Counted from the stretch's first letter, positions 45,709 through 56,478 are shown. The stretch is DNA of 64,000 bases from Saccharomycodes ludwigii (GCF_020623625.1 NC_060201.1:2163682-2227681), one strand, 5' to 3'. Notes: generated from the sequence alone by a model not told the origin. A program made the numbers and translations.

Positions 45709-46926
45709 ATGAACGTTTTCAAAGGTTATAAAATAAACCAAACACTTAATAACACTCTTGTTAATACCAAAGCCATAATAAGCGTTAATAAAAAGCTATT
45801 ATATTGTACTACTATAGCCACCAGTTGCAATCCTTCCGATGTCGATACATTGTCATCTTCTACTAATAAATGGGAGATTTATAAAAAATTGGTAGACAAG
45901 CCAATAATTTTTATTCAAAACACCGGTATTAAAAATATTAACAACTCTAATAAAAAACATTTACCAATTTCAAATTATCCACCAGAGATTTTACAATTGG
46001 AAGAAAGAAAGGACCAAACAAAAACAAATTTTTTTAAAAAAATTTGGTATAAATCAAAATACATTTTAAAGATTTATTTAAATAATGGGTTGAAATATCA
46101 TATACTAAATTATAAAAAGTATAAGTTTCAAAACAAGAATGGTAATCTTGAGGAGCTATTAAACAATTGTACCAAACTAATAGAATTTCAAAGTATAAAA
46201 TACAAACTTGAACGCCAAAAAAACACCAAAACCATTAAGAATATTGATTGCGATGAATATTTTAATGAAATTACTAAAGATTTGCCAGTTTCTACCAGAG
46301 ATGATTTCCAAGCAAGGTATCAATATCTTTTAAATTACAATAAGGTTCCCTTTTTTATACTTTTAGCTATACTATTTGAAGAAATGACCCCGATACTTTT
46401 ATACTACAGTGATTTTTTACAAAAAAAAGTGATTCCATATAATTGTTTGACTCCTGAAATGTGGTCTAAGCAACAGAAAATAAACTTACTCAATTTCCAT
46501 GATTACCTAGGTATCGACTTACAAAAAAAGTCACCATTGAAAAATTATAAATCTATAAAGATTGCTAAAAAGGAAGCATCTAGGACTAAAAGTGGGAAAG
46601 ATTTTTCGTTTAAAGTTAGTGAAATGGGGTTAAAATATTTATACGTTGATGATATTTTAATGTTAAAAGAATTAACGAATGGGGAAAATTCTGCCGCCAG
46701 TTTAGAAATAAATACACAAGATCTAATCCAATTTTGTTACGATAGGTTTTTGTATTATTCCAATGAAAACTTATTAGAAATAGCACGTACGAATCCACAA
46801 TTTTTATATGATAGGATATTAAAATATTTATCTTTTAAATATGATGATGGAGCTTTGATTAATGACAAATTTGGATTATGGAACGTTTATAGTGGTTGGT
46901 ATTTTGATAAAAATGATGGTAGATAG
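45709..46926 (+). CDS. PNT1: Pnt1, mitochondrial inner-membrane protein
   Basis: This 405-residue protein (S. cerevisiae 423) has a basic, Asn/Lys-rich N-terminus suited to mitochondrial import and a central LETM1-like helical segment containing FQARYQYLLNYNKVPFF, ILLAILFEEMTPILLYYSDF and a conserved MWSKQQ. Pnt1 was linked to pentamidine resistance and to export of proteins across the mitochondrial inner membrane. I assign it by position (YOR266W, after RBL2) and architecture. Confidence 0.82.
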   Translation: MNVFKGYKINQTLNNTLVNTKAIISVNKKLLYCTTIATSCNPSDVDTLSSSTNKWEIYKKLVDKPIIFIQNTGIKNINNSNKKHLPISNYPPEILQLEERKDQTKTNFFKKIWYKSKYILKIYLNNGLKYHILNYKKYKFQNKNGNLEELLNNCTKLIEFQSIKYKLERQKNTKTIKNIDCDEYFNEITKDLPVSTRDDFQARYQYLLNYNKVPFFILLAILFEEMTPILLYYSDFLQKKVIPYNCLTPEMWSKQQKINLLNFHDYLGIDLQKKSPLKNYKSIKIAKKEASRTKSGKDFSFKVSEMGLKYLYVDDILMLKELTNGENSAASLEINTQDLIQFCYDRFLYYSNENLLEIARTNPQFLYDRILKYLSFKYDDGALINDKFGLWNVYSGWYFDKNDGR

Positions 46927-47579
46927 CTAAGTGTAAATCCCTCAATACAAAAACACAGATAAATATTTATTTATTTATTTTTTTTCTTTCTTTCTTTCTT
47001 TCTTTACTCTTCAATATTTAATTATTCTCTCTTTTTCCCATTGCAAGATATTCATTAATATATATTTTTATAAAGATTTACAAATATAAAATTGGCAAAA
47101 AATAATGATCTTATCATAAAAATTGATGTACATATAAAATAAAATAAAGTATAAAAATAAACACATAATATATATACAAATATATATTGGAGATGGAATT
47201 AAGTCATGATTAAATAGTAATAAAAAGCATTAAAGTAACATTGATCATAAATGGCAAAAATAACAGATGTCATAAAAGCAGACTTTTCTCTTCTTTTCCT
47301 TCTTTTTTTTTTTTTTAGTTTTTTTTTTTTTTTTTTTTCCCTTAAAGAAAAAAGTTTCAAAAAGTTAAAATAAAAATAGATGATAATAATAATCATAAAT
47401 AAATAAAACAAATAGCCAGACTAAAAATTCGCAAAAAGAATATCAAAAAAATTGCTTCTAGAAAAACATGGACATTACTCTTATTTATTTCTCTTCCAAA
47501 AAAGAAAAAAGAAAAAAACGTGTGAAGGGAAGAAAAGGAAAGGAATTAAAAAAAAAAAATTAAAAAATGAGTCAACACG
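46927..47579. other. Convergent PNT1-HRK1 spacer
   Basis: There is no gene. It contains a TTTC repeat (46985-47004), T tracts near 47304-47338 and many short A runs, and should hold the 3' ends of both genes. Confidence 0.5.
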
Positions 47580-49628
47580 TTACTTTTTCTCTTTATAGCT
47601 TTCTAGATGAGCATCCTCTTCTTTGACTATAGTATGAGTATGTCCTTTGCCCCTAATCAAATGACCCTTCTTATCCAAAGTACAATAACTAATGTTAATA
47701 AACCATTCATCTTTAAAAATATCTTCCAGTGTGGCTCTTTTAGTCTGATCAACTTCTAATACCTTGGATAATATAGGACGAGCGGCATGTGGTAGTAACC
47801 TGAATAATCTATATGGGCCTTGTAATGGTTTTTTCGTAGCAGTCGTCTGTTGTTGGCGATATTCTGGGTGTGTTTCATGATGATGATGATGATGATGTTC
47901 GGGTTGTTGCGTCCATGAGGTTATTTGAGAGGAATTGTCATTCGCCTTTGGTTCATCATTGTTTTTTGTTTCATCATTATTTTTTGGTGGTTGAGGTGGT
48001 TCTTCCTTCTTTTGTGTTGATGATATATCTGTTGGGTTGTTATCTTTATTGGAAATATTCGTATTATCATCTTTCTTAACAGGTTCTTCATGCATGGCAT
48101 TATCTTTTTCTCTTAGCTGCTGCTCTTGTAACAGCATTTTTTGTTTCTTTTCCAGTTTCAACTTCATCAATAATTCCGCATGTTTTTTGGCGCTCTCCAC
48201 ATAATCATGTTCTACTTCGTCAGGTAAACAAAATAAATGGAAATTCTTGTCTGACCTACTAGGAGATTTCCAAGGAAATCTTTTCAATACCATACAGCAA
48301 TAAATAATACCCATACTCCAAATATCGACAGGTTGAGGATCATATTTCTTACAAGTTAGCACTTCAGGAGCTAAATATGGATCACTACCAACAATACCCC
48401 TGGCCAAAGTGATATGATTATCATATGGGTATTTGAAAACAACAGCTGAGCCAAAATCAATTAATTTTAAAATACCTTCACTTGTCATAACACAATTATC
48501 TAGTTTTAAATCTCTATGAGCTAGCCCCATTGAATGCAAATATTTAACACCCTCCATTAATTGTTTAAAACAACAATTGATTTCGTTTCTAGACATTTTC
48601 CCGCTCATAACAACGGCAAAAAAATCAACTGGGCAATACTCCATCACTTCATAATACTTATTTTGTTGAGCATCACTGAAAATATCTAAAGTCTCAATGA
48701 TGTTAGGATGATGCAAAGTAGAACCTATACAAAACTCGGCAGTACATTTTTTTGCATACTCCTTCACGGGTTCATCAGCCTTTCTTGGTCTGAATTCTTT
48801 AACGGCAAAGGTAACACCATCTGATGGTCTAGTAATAATTCTAACGCTACCACCAGCCCCACTACCCAAGACTTTACCTAATTTACCGTATTTCTGAGCT
48901 AAAATGGCGTCATCATGATAAATATTTGCTTTATTCCCCAAGGACAAAGTAGAATCAGAACTCGGCGGTATGGCAGATTGAGTATGTGAATGGTGATCAA
49001 AGTGTGATCTACTATTATCCCTGTTATTAGCATTATTTCTTAATAAAAGATGATTGTTGTTACCAGAACCAGTATTAACACCTACAGAATGTTCAATTCC
49101 TGTAATGATATTATTAGGGTTTAAATTGTGTGGCCTAAAAAATCTTTTAATTTCGACCATAGAAGAATGGGTATTGATGTTGTTGTGATGGTGGTTATGA
49201 TTGATGTTGTTGTTGTTGTTGTTGTTGTTGTGATTATGGTTTATAATGTCTTCATTGCTCTGGACAGGAGATTGGATAGAATAAGAGCTAGAAGCATTAC
49301 TTGAATTCTTATTTAATTGAAACCCTAAAAATGACTTGGATCTATGTGGCTTTATGTTATGGTGATAAGTTGGGTTATTATTAGGGGGTGGCGAACCAGC
49401 ACTACTATAGGTGTTATAATTATTTTCTGTAGGTGAACCACTTCTAGAAAAGGTAGTCTTATTGGCGTTATTAGCAGGACTGGTGTTTACGGTGTTGTTT
49501 GTACCATAGTGGTGTATATATGAACTACCACCGTTATTATCATCTTGATGATTATCTGAAGAGTGGTGTTGATTGTGATGGTGTAATGAACTATTACTTT
49601 TATTTTTATTCTTAAATAATTTCAACAT
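47580..49628 (-). CDS. HRK1: Hrk1, Ser/Thr protein kinase of the Npr/Hal5 family
   Basis: This 682-residue kinase (S. cerevisiae 759) belongs to the fungal Npr1/Hal5 group; Hrk1 stimulates the plasma-membrane H+-ATPase Pma1. The first 245 residues are His/Asn/Ser-rich, with conserved islands MVEIKRFFRP and HTQSAIPPSSDSTLSL. The kinase domain then runs from YGKLGKVLGSGAGGSV, with VAIK-type lysine in FAVKEF, HRDLKLDNC, DFGSAV and PYLAPEV. A long variable insert sits before the last lobe, and the C-terminus ends with DAHLESYK. Position matches YOR267C. Confidence 0.96.
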   Translation of the reverse strand: MLKLFKNKNKSNSSLHHHNQHHSSDNHQDDNNGGSSYIHHYGTNNTVNTSPANNANKTTFSRSGSPTENNYNTYSSAGSPPPNNNPTYHHNIKPHRSKSFLGFQLNKNSSNASSSYSIQSPVQSNEDIINHNHNNNNNNNNINHNHHHNNINTHSSMVEIKRFFRPHNLNPNNIITGIEHSVGVNTGSGNNNHLLLRNNANNRDNSRSHFDHHSHTQSAIPPSSDSTLSLGNKANIYHDDAILAQKYGKLGKVLGSGAGGSVRIITRPSDGVTFAVKEFRPRKADEPVKEYAKKCTAEFCIGSTLHHPNIIETLDIFSDAQQNKYYEVMEYCPVDFFAVVMSGKMSRNEINCCFKQLMEGVKYLHSMGLAHRDLKLDNCVMTSEGILKLIDFGSAVVFKYPYDNHITLARGIVGSDPYLAPEVLTCKKYDPQPVDIWSMGIIYCCMVLKRFPWKSPSRSDKNFHLFCLPDEVEHDYVESAKKHAELLMKLKLEKKQKMLLQEQQLREKDNAMHEEPVKKDDNTNISNKDNNPTDISSTQKKEEPPQPPKNNDETKNNDEPKANDNSSQITSWTQQPEHHHHHHHETHPEYRQQQTTATKKPLQGPYRLFRLLPHAARPILSKVLEVDQTKRATLEDIFKDEWFINISYCTLDKKGHLIRGKGHTHTIVKEEDAHLESYKEKK

Positions 49629-50286
49629 TTTTTTTCTTTCTTTCTTTCTTTCTTCTTCGTTATAGGGGGGAAGGAAAGAGAAGGAGATTGTAATTTTATT
49701 CTATTTTAGTTTAGTAATATTATGTTATACTAGTTAGTATTGGGCACCGCTGGTAGTAGTAGATTGGCAGATTTAGGTTTAGCTTATATTAGCATTAGAT
49801 GGGAATCTGATAAAGCTGTGGGAGAGACAGAAGGAATAGCAAAAAAAAGATAAAAGAAAAGAAAAGAAAAAAAAAAAAATAGAAAAAAGAAAAAAGAAAA
49901 AAAAAGTTGAAACAAAACTAGACATTAATTTTAAAGTTAATTAAAGCACAAAAAAAGTATTTAAGATTTAATATAAAGTGAAAGTAAAAAAAGTAGGATT
50001 AGAAGAAGCAAAAGAAGAAGAAAAAGAAGAAGAAGAAAATTGATATCAAAGTAAAATCTTTTTTTTTTTTTGTAATACATTTTTCCTTTTTCAAATTAAA
50101 ACAGGAAAAGTGAAGTTAAAATTACAAGCGTTATGTGGGAAAATAACTAAAAATAAAATAAAATAAAATAAAAAGAGAAGGTTTTATTATTAGTATTATT
50201 ATCAATTGCTACCCACTTTTTTCAATTTCAATTTCAATTTCAATTTCTTTTGTTAGCGTTACTTTTATATTTCTCCCTATTAAAAA

Positions 50287-50293
50287 TCACGTG
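50287..50293. promoter_or_regulatory. Cbf1-type site TCACGTG
   Basis: TCACGTG lies 113 bp from the Rap1-like pair in the HRK1-PAC1 spacer. Confidence 0.45.
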
Positions 50294-50399
50294 TGCAGTG
50301 GTTTCTAAGTACGCATTCCCTATTTCCTTTTAAGAATAATAAATAAATAAATAAATAAATAAATAATAGGAGTTACTCTCTTCTTTCGTATCCCCCCCC

Positions 50400-50417
50400 C
50401 CCATACATCCGTACACC
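50400..50417 (+). promoter_or_regulatory. Tandem overlapping Rap1-like sites
   Basis: CCCATACATCCGTACACC contains two overlapping matches to the Rap1/RPG-box type sequence (CCCATACAT and ACATCCGTACA). Such pairs are typical of ribosomal-protein and glycolytic promoters, but no such gene is adjacent. Confidence 0.5.
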
Positions 50418-51105
50418 ACGTATGGATATACATACTAAAAACCCAAATAAAATATTTTCTTAACCATTTAATACTACTTTTTCTTTGTTTTATTTGGCAA
50501 ATTAGAATTGGTTAATTGGGTGGAGTAAATCTTAATCATACCACGCGGCCACATAAGATACCACTATTATTATTTACCATTATCTTTACTACTTAAAATA
50601 AACCATCACTAAAACTAAAACTAAAACTAAAACTAATAACGAAATCTTTTTTTAATGTTTTATTTCCAATATTACTGACAAGTTCATCTCTATCTACCAT
50701 ATATATAAAGGGACCAACAGCCTTTTCATTCACCCTCTATATCCTTTTCTTTTAACTCCTCCCCCACCTTCAAGTGCTAAATATATCTAATAATAATTAT
50801 CTTGTGCATATAGAATTACCAATTTACCGATCTCGGAATAATATCATGTGGAGAGCTTCCAAGGGTCGTATTATATTGCATTAAATCTGTTTCCCGTTCT
50901 CTCTCCATCTCTTCCTCCCATTTAGTATATATCCAATATCCCCATTACAATATTAAAAAGAGCATCTATCAGTTACATCCCTATACGTAATATCTTAGCC
51001 CGACGTATTAAATGATCTTGTCGTATTAAACAAAAAAAAAGAAAAGGAAAAATGAATATAGACAAAATACAACGTCATAATAATCATGTAATCCGAGCAT
51101 GTTAT

Positions 51106-51114
51106 ATATCCGAA
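51106..51114 (-). promoter_or_regulatory. Recurrent TTCGGATAT motif (inverted)
   Basis: ATATCCGAA is the reverse complement of the 9-mer at 3283 and 5885; here it lies 442 bp upstream of PAC1. Confidence 0.3.
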
Positions 51115-51555
51115 TACAAAAATAGAACCCTTCTTGTGATTTAGAACGAATATCTTAAATTTTGGTTTAATACCAACAAGAACAAAAGAAAAGCCTGTTT
51201 ATAGCTAAGATAATCAATAATCAATGCTCTATAATTATAAAATGCCTTTCTAAGAAAGAAGCAAATGTTTATATCAAATTATTGTTATTTATAATTATCT
51301 TAGAATTAAGTACTATCCTAGAAACGGCTCTAATTGGAAAAAGTTAACATTCTTCGGTTTTCTTTGTTTTTTGTTTTTTGTTTTTTGTTTTTTGTTTTTT
51401 TGTTTTTTCCTTTTTTCGTTTTTTCGTTTTTTTAATTCTTAATATCTAGAAATAAATTTAAATTATAGGTTTCTAATAGATATTAATAAATACATAAACA
51501 AAAACAGAAAAAAAAAAAATAACAATAATAAATAAGTAAAAAGGAAAATAACTAA

Positions 51556-52989
51556 ATGGATGATTCAACTTCTACTAGTATCAGCACCAGTATTTCCAAA
51601 TTATCTTCTTTATTGTTAAGTAAGGAACAAAAGAATTTATTAAATCTATCAATTATACAATATTTAATAAATGTAGAGGAAAACAAAAAGAACAAAAACA
51701 ATGATAACAATACCCAAATTATCCAAGATGTTTGTAAATTGTTAGATATTGAAACTAATAAAATAGATACTTTAATTACCAATAATACGGCTCTAGGAGA
51801 TGATTACTTAATACGGAAATGGTGTTCCATAGTAAGACTACAAAAGAAAATTATAAATTTGGAAAAACAATTATATAATAATGGTACAAATAATACCCCA
51901 AACATTAATAATAACAATAATAAAATATGGCTACCTTCATCCCAATTTCCAACTCATCAAATAGTATTAGGTAATAACAATACTTCAATTTCTAGTTTGA
52001 AATTACATCCTAAAGCACCACTTATATTCATTGGGTGCGAAGACGGATCATTACATTGCTATAATTTAATTAATACCTCCATTCCAATACTATATATACC
52101 TAATGCACATATGAAAGGTGTAACAAGTATAGATATATCCATTAACGATAATGATACTACAAGTCTAGCCACCGTTTCAAAAGATTTATTTCTTAAAACA
52201 TGGGAATTTACTACTACTACTAATGATACACAAAATATGCCCACTTTAAAACCTATTTGGCAATTAAGTGGCCATGAAAACATAATATCTTGTGTCAAGT
52301 TCCATAACATTGGTGCTAGCAATAATGCCTCCATTGTATCCACATGTTCCAGAGATTCTACCATAAGATCTTATGATCTAGATAATGGCTGGTTAATTAA
52401 CCAAAACACTAAAGCCCATTTAACATGGTGTAGATGTATTGACGTATACCTTCATTTTATAGTCTCTGGCTCCAACGATTGTACCATTAGCCTATCTCAC
52501 TGCTTAATTAATAGCGCGTTGCACTTTAATAATCTCAAGTTTCATGATTTACCTATCACAGACATTAAACTATTCAAGCATAATTCAGTCTTTTATATTC
52601 TTTCATGCTCAAGGGATTGTACTATTAAATTATGGGAATTGCCTATAAATTTAGAAAATTATTCTAACACTACCACAGATATTATTACCGATTTGTTTAA
52701 TAAAAATATGGAATTAAAGTTAATTAATACCTATAAAGGCCATTCCTCATGGGTAAAACAATTGGCATATCACATTACTGTGTCTAATACCAACCCCCCA
52801 CAAGGATTAATTTATAGTTGTAGCGATGATTCTACAATTAAAGTCTGGGATATGCTTACGGGTGATATACTTTACAATAATACCTCCAATTTCCATAACA
52901 AAAATTTTATAAATTGTTTGCAAGTCGATTACCATAGAAAAATTATATGTAGTGGAGGAATAGATGGCAAAGTTAACATATTTATATAA
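51556..52989 (+). CDS. PAC1: Pac1, yeast LIS1 homologue
   Basis: This 477-residue protein (S. cerevisiae 494) regulates dynein at microtubule plus ends. An N-terminal LisH motif (about 17-45, LSKEQKNLLNLSIIQYLIN) and a short coiled coil precede a seven-bladed WD40 propeller. Blade ends include FIGCEDGSLHCYN, LATVSKDLFLKTW, STCSRDSTIRSYD, VSGSNDCTISL, LSCSRDCTIKLWE and YSCSDDSTIKVWD. Position matches YOR269W, convergent with VPH1. It works with dynactin, whose large subunit NIP100 is also in this window. Confidence 0.95.
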   Translation: MDDSTSTSISTSISKLSSLLLSKEQKNLLNLSIIQYLINVEENKKNKNNDNNTQIIQDVCKLLDIETNKIDTLITNNTALGDDYLIRKWCSIVRLQKKIINLEKQLYNNGTNNTPNINNNNNKIWLPSSQFPTHQIVLGNNNTSISSLKLHPKAPLIFIGCEDGSLHCYNLINTSIPILYIPNAHMKGVTSIDISINDNDTTSLATVSKDLFLKTWEFTTTTNDTQNMPTLKPIWQLSGHENIISCVKFHNIGASNNASIVSTCSRDSTIRSYDLDNGWLINQNTKAHLTWCRCIDVYLHFIVSGSNDCTISLSHCLINSALHFNNLKFHDLPITDIKLFKHNSVFYILSCSRDCTIKLWELPINLENYSNTTTDIITDLFNKNMELKLINTYKGHSSWVKQLAYHITVSNTNPPQGLIYSCSDDSTIKVWDMLTGDILYNNTSNFHNKNFINCLQVDYHRKIICSGGIDGKVNIFI

Positions 52990-53063
52990 CAATGGCCTTA
53001 CATATATGTATATATATATATGTATATATATCGGTACGTATTGAAAAAGATTTTAATAGAAGG

Positions 53064-53098
<35 letters not shown>
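53064..53098. repeat. A35 tract between convergent PAC1 and VPH1
   Basis: A run of 35 A immediately precedes the VPH1 stop-codon side of the convergent spacer. Confidence 0.85.
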
Positions 53099-53100
<2 letters not shown>

Positions 53101-53113
53101 CATAACTCAAAAC

Positions 53114-55708
53114 TCAAAGTAATTCTTGAAATTCAAATTTAAATGGTTCATATAGAATACCCTCACCAACAAAAAACTTAGACATAGATTCAACCCAATG
53201 TAAACGTAAAGAATGTAACATTGCTGATGTACCTTCCATAACAACCAAAACAGCACAGGTCAAAACAAACCATAATGCAAATAAACAAACTGTCATAATA
53301 ACACCAATAACGCCTGACATGTTAAAGGCTATTTGGATTGTCATAGTCCATAAAACTTCACTTAATTGGGCATGTGCTAAGGATAAAGCCCACAATCTCA
53401 AGTATGATGCAGTATGAGAAACACAATTCAAACAGAATTCAATGGTATGAATAACTTGATGAATCATTAAATCGCCAAAGTTTTCTTCATGAGGAGTTTC
53501 ATCGTCATCGTCGTCGTCAATTTCTTCGTTGTCATCATTACTATCTTCCCCATGAACTACGGCAACGTGTTGATTCTCAACATCTGCAGTCTCAGATTGT
53601 GGTAACAATTCATGCTTCTTGTTCCCGTGCGTAAACTTGAAATGTAATGGTTTGACTAATAATAACCATGGAATACAAATTAACGCCAACAACAACAAAA
53701 CAACTTGTACTTTAGCTTGATGTGGATATAACTCATCATCAATAACCCCAGGACTTAAAAACATGTTAATTAACATATTTAATAAACCTGGTGCCGGCTT
53801 ACTGTCTTTAATCCAATCCTTGGCCCACTTGTAAACAATACAAACACTCAAGTAACCAAAAATACCTTGCATAAAAATCAGTCCCGGAATAAAATTACCA
53901 ATAATGTCAATAACAGAACCGAAAAACAAATGATTGGCCAAAGAAAACATATAGGAGTAACTCATATGAATAAACCCCATCAAAATGGACAATTTCATCT
54001 TGTAAGAATTGGAAAATAACAATCCGTTTTCAGTGCCGTGCCAAGCATAATCTAAACCAAAGGAGTACACCCCAACTTGCTTAGCCATTATGGTCTCTCC
54101 AAGTTTAAAATCAGAAGGCCATTTCCAACCACTCTTAAACAAAGTCAAAGACTTAGAAAACATATCATTATACAAAAACCCAGTATAAATGGAGAATAAC
54201 CCCATCATCAACAAAATGTATCTTCCGCTATACGCCATATCAAAAATTTCATCCCTCTTCATTCTACCAATTTTTTTTTCATTCAAAACAAGCACAGAAG
54301 CTGCTAAGAACATCAAAAGCCCATGTCCCATATCACCAAACATGATAGCAAACATAAACGGAAACGTAACAATAGTGGGCAAACCAGCATTGATTTCTCT
54401 GTATTGAGCAATACCATAACAATCACAAATGTCTTGGAACCCTTGTGTAAACTTATTGGTTCTGTGAAACGTTGGTGGTGTTCTGGTAGTCGATACAACA
54501 TTGATAATACAAGGTGGTATATCATTGTTGTTACTACTACTTTCACTGATACCGCTATTAGCAGATCCAAAAGTGGCCCCACCTTCATCACCACCGTTTA
54601 ACACTGCTTGCAAATAGTTCAACTCATCAGTTGGAATCCATCCTTCTGCAGTCAACGTTTTTCTATTGGCAGAATCATATTCCCACAAGTTCATAATACT
54701 ATAAACTTGTTTATCTCTAGAAACATCAAATGCCCAAGAATTCAACTCTTTACCAATAGCATACAACTCACTTTCCAAGGTGGTCCTGGTGGTTTCTAAC
54801 ACAGTGTACAAATCTTGTAATCTAACATTGCAGTTATGTAATTGTTTTGTACGGGAAACAGAGTCTGAAGAAATATCGTATAACTGAGCATCTAAGGATT
54901 CAGAAATCTTCTTGATTCTATTGATGATTAAATCACCATGAGAAAAAACAATAAAACAGTTTTTAGCAACTTCTTTATTTAATTTACTATCATAGATTGG
55001 AGTTTCAATTTCTAAATGATAGAAAAACAAATTACCTCTCAATACTCTCCACAAGATTTGTTCCAAGGTACCAATTTTATCTCTTGGTATCAACCCGGTA
55101 ACAAAACTAATATTAGCATTTTCTGATACATTATTTCCATCCATGATAATAGAATCAGGCTGGCTAACAATGCTTGTAGTTCTAGCCTTTTTCCTGTTGT
55201 TCCCATCAAAGAATATATCACCAGCATTCAAAACATGTCTAAATTGTTCCAAATCAACTTTAGAAGACTCTAAACTGTTTAAGGCATCAACCATCTCGGT
55301 CAATCTTTGCTCCAACAATGTAGCGTTGTTAGAATATTCATCAATTTCTCCGGTAGTAGGAATTCTTAAATTCTTAATCAATCTTAATCTACCTCCCTCG
55401 GAACTTTCCTCATCATCTTCATCATTCAAGTAGTAGCTAGTATTAGAAATTGGAATGTTATACTTTTCTAATAATTTAGCAAAATAATTGTATTGTCTTT
55501 GAGTATTATCTAATTTTCTGATTTCATCGACAAAATGACGTTGAAACGTACGAATTTTACGATTCAAATCACGGAATTGTACCAGTTTGCTAGCTCCTAA
55601 TTGATAAGCAGTTTCTCTAGCATTTTCAGCTGGAATAAATAATTGAAATAAAGACATTTCCGCAGAACGGAAAATGGCTTCATCCTTCTCATTAACCACT
55701 GAGGTCAT
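53114..55708 (-). CDS. VPH1: Vph1-type V-ATPase subunit a
   Basis: This 864-residue subunit a (S. cerevisiae Vph1 840) belongs to the membrane Vo sector of the vacuolar proton pump. A cytosolic N-terminal half, starting with the conserved FRSAEMSLFQLFIPAENA, is followed by eight membrane helices. The essential arginine lies in ASYLRLWALSLAHAQLS, between the proton half-channels. FPFMFAIMFGDMGHGLLM marks the start of the membrane domain. An acidic insert (about 700-730) is variable. Between PAC1 and FSF1 it matches YOR270C rather than the Golgi isoform STV1. Confidence 0.97.
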   Translation of the reverse strand: MTSVVNEKDEAIFRSAEMSLFQLFIPAENARETAYQLGASKLVQFRDLNRKIRTFQRHFVDEIRKLDNTQRQYNYFAKLLEKYNIPISNTSYYLNDEDDEESSEGGRLRLIKNLRIPTTGEIDEYSNNATLLEQRLTEMVDALNSLESSKVDLEQFRHVLNAGDIFFDGNNRKKARTTSIVSQPDSIIMDGNNVSENANISFVTGLIPRDKIGTLEQILWRVLRGNLFFYHLEIETPIYDSKLNKEVAKNCFIVFSHGDLIINRIKKISESLDAQLYDISSDSVSRTKQLHNCNVRLQDLYTVLETTRTTLESELYAIGKELNSWAFDVSRDKQVYSIMNLWEYDSANRKTLTAEGWIPTDELNYLQAVLNGGDEGGATFGSANSGISESSSNNNDIPPCIINVVSTTRTPPTFHRTNKFTQGFQDICDCYGIAQYREINAGLPTIVTFPFMFAIMFGDMGHGLLMFLAASVLVLNEKKIGRMKRDEIFDMAYSGRYILLMMGLFSIYTGFLYNDMFSKSLTLFKSGWKWPSDFKLGETIMAKQVGVYSFGLDYAWHGTENGLLFSNSYKMKLSILMGFIHMSYSYMFSLANHLFFGSVIDIIGNFIPGLIFMQGIFGYLSVCIVYKWAKDWIKDSKPAPGLLNMLINMFLSPGVIDDELYPHQAKVQVVLLLLALICIPWLLLVKPLHFKFTHGNKKHELLPQSETADVENQHVAVVHGEDSNDDNEEIDDDDDDETPHEENFGDLMIHQVIHTIEFCLNCVSHTASYLRLWALSLAHAQLSEVLWTMTIQIAFNMSGVIGVIMTVCLFALWFVLTCAVLVVMEGTSAMLHSLRLHWVESMSKFFVGEGILYEPFKFEFQELL

Positions 55709-56478
55709 AATTTGATATGTTTTGTTTTTTATTTTTATTTTTTATTTAGTTTATTTGATTTGTATTTTTATGAAAATTATTATAAAAATAAAAATGGTAT
55801 AAGAACAGTATAAAAGTGAATGTAAGACATTGAAAGTGAAGTGTACAAACAAATACTGTTTTATAGTAAGTTGACTGTATAATTTTTTTTTTTTTTTTTT
55901 TTTTTTTTTACAGCCAAAAACAAAAAGGGTAAAAAAAAACAAAAAAAATTTTTATTTATTTTTTTTTTTCTTTTTTTTTTTTTGTTTTGAATTCGTTGGA
56001 AATGATTTGAATTCGTTGGAAGTGATTTGTGATGGGTAAATGGAAATAAAAGATTGTACAATGATACCCGGACACAACAAACACAAAAAATGTTCAGAGT
56101 CGTTTAAAACCAAATCAATAAACAAATTAACAACTATTATAATTTACTGCTGTTTTATTTCCCTATAAACGAAAAAAGAGTAAATTTGTTCTTTTTTTTT
56201 TTTTTTGTTTTATTTTTTTTTTTTTCCATCCAATAAGTTCAATTTTAATGTAATGTAGTTCAATTTAATTTAATCCATTCAATACAATTACCAAAGTTCC
56301 CAATGTAGATAATGTTCCTAGGAAAAATAAAAAAATAAAAAAATAAAAAAATAAATTCATTTTATTTTATTTTATCTTTTGTTCTTTTTATTCTTTGTTT
56401 TCTTGTTCTTCTATCCACCTCAAACCATTAACACTTGTGAGCATAAACCCTCCTTCCCTTTAAAAGGTACCAATTTAC
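55709..56478. other. Divergent VPH1-ERG12 spacer
   Basis: There is no gene. It contains T29-type (55882-55909) and T/A-rich blocks, two direct copies of GAATTCGTTGGAA (about 55988-56020), a TCGTTTA sterol-element-like 7-mer at 56100-56106 and AAAAATA repeats (56326-56352). Confidence 0.55.

Larger units (their letters stand above)
49629..51555. other. Divergent HRK1-PAC1 spacer (1.9 kb, longest in window)
   Basis: I find no ORF of note. The spacer contains a Cbf1 site (50287-50293), tandem Rap1-like sites (50400-50417), a TATATAAA core near 50703-50711, pyrimidine-rich and less AT-rich sequence from about 50730 to 51010, and the recurrent motif at 51106-51114. Simple repeats are AATA (50338-50367), CAATTT (50222-50247), AAACT (50606-50634) and TTTTTTG (51361-51401). 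S. cerevisiae YOR268C is not present as an ORF. An unannotated RNA is possible. Confidence 0.55.

Noticed and set aside
49729-49736. TACTAAC on the minus strand upstream of HRK1
   Set aside because: No convincing donor site pairs with it, and the HRK1 N-terminus is already complete; a leader intron remains possible but unsupported.
16651-50402. Runs of C or G (near 16650, 31779, 42341, 50392)
   Set aside because: They are isolated homopolymers without a repeated context; I could not connect them to quadruplexes or telomere-like repeats.
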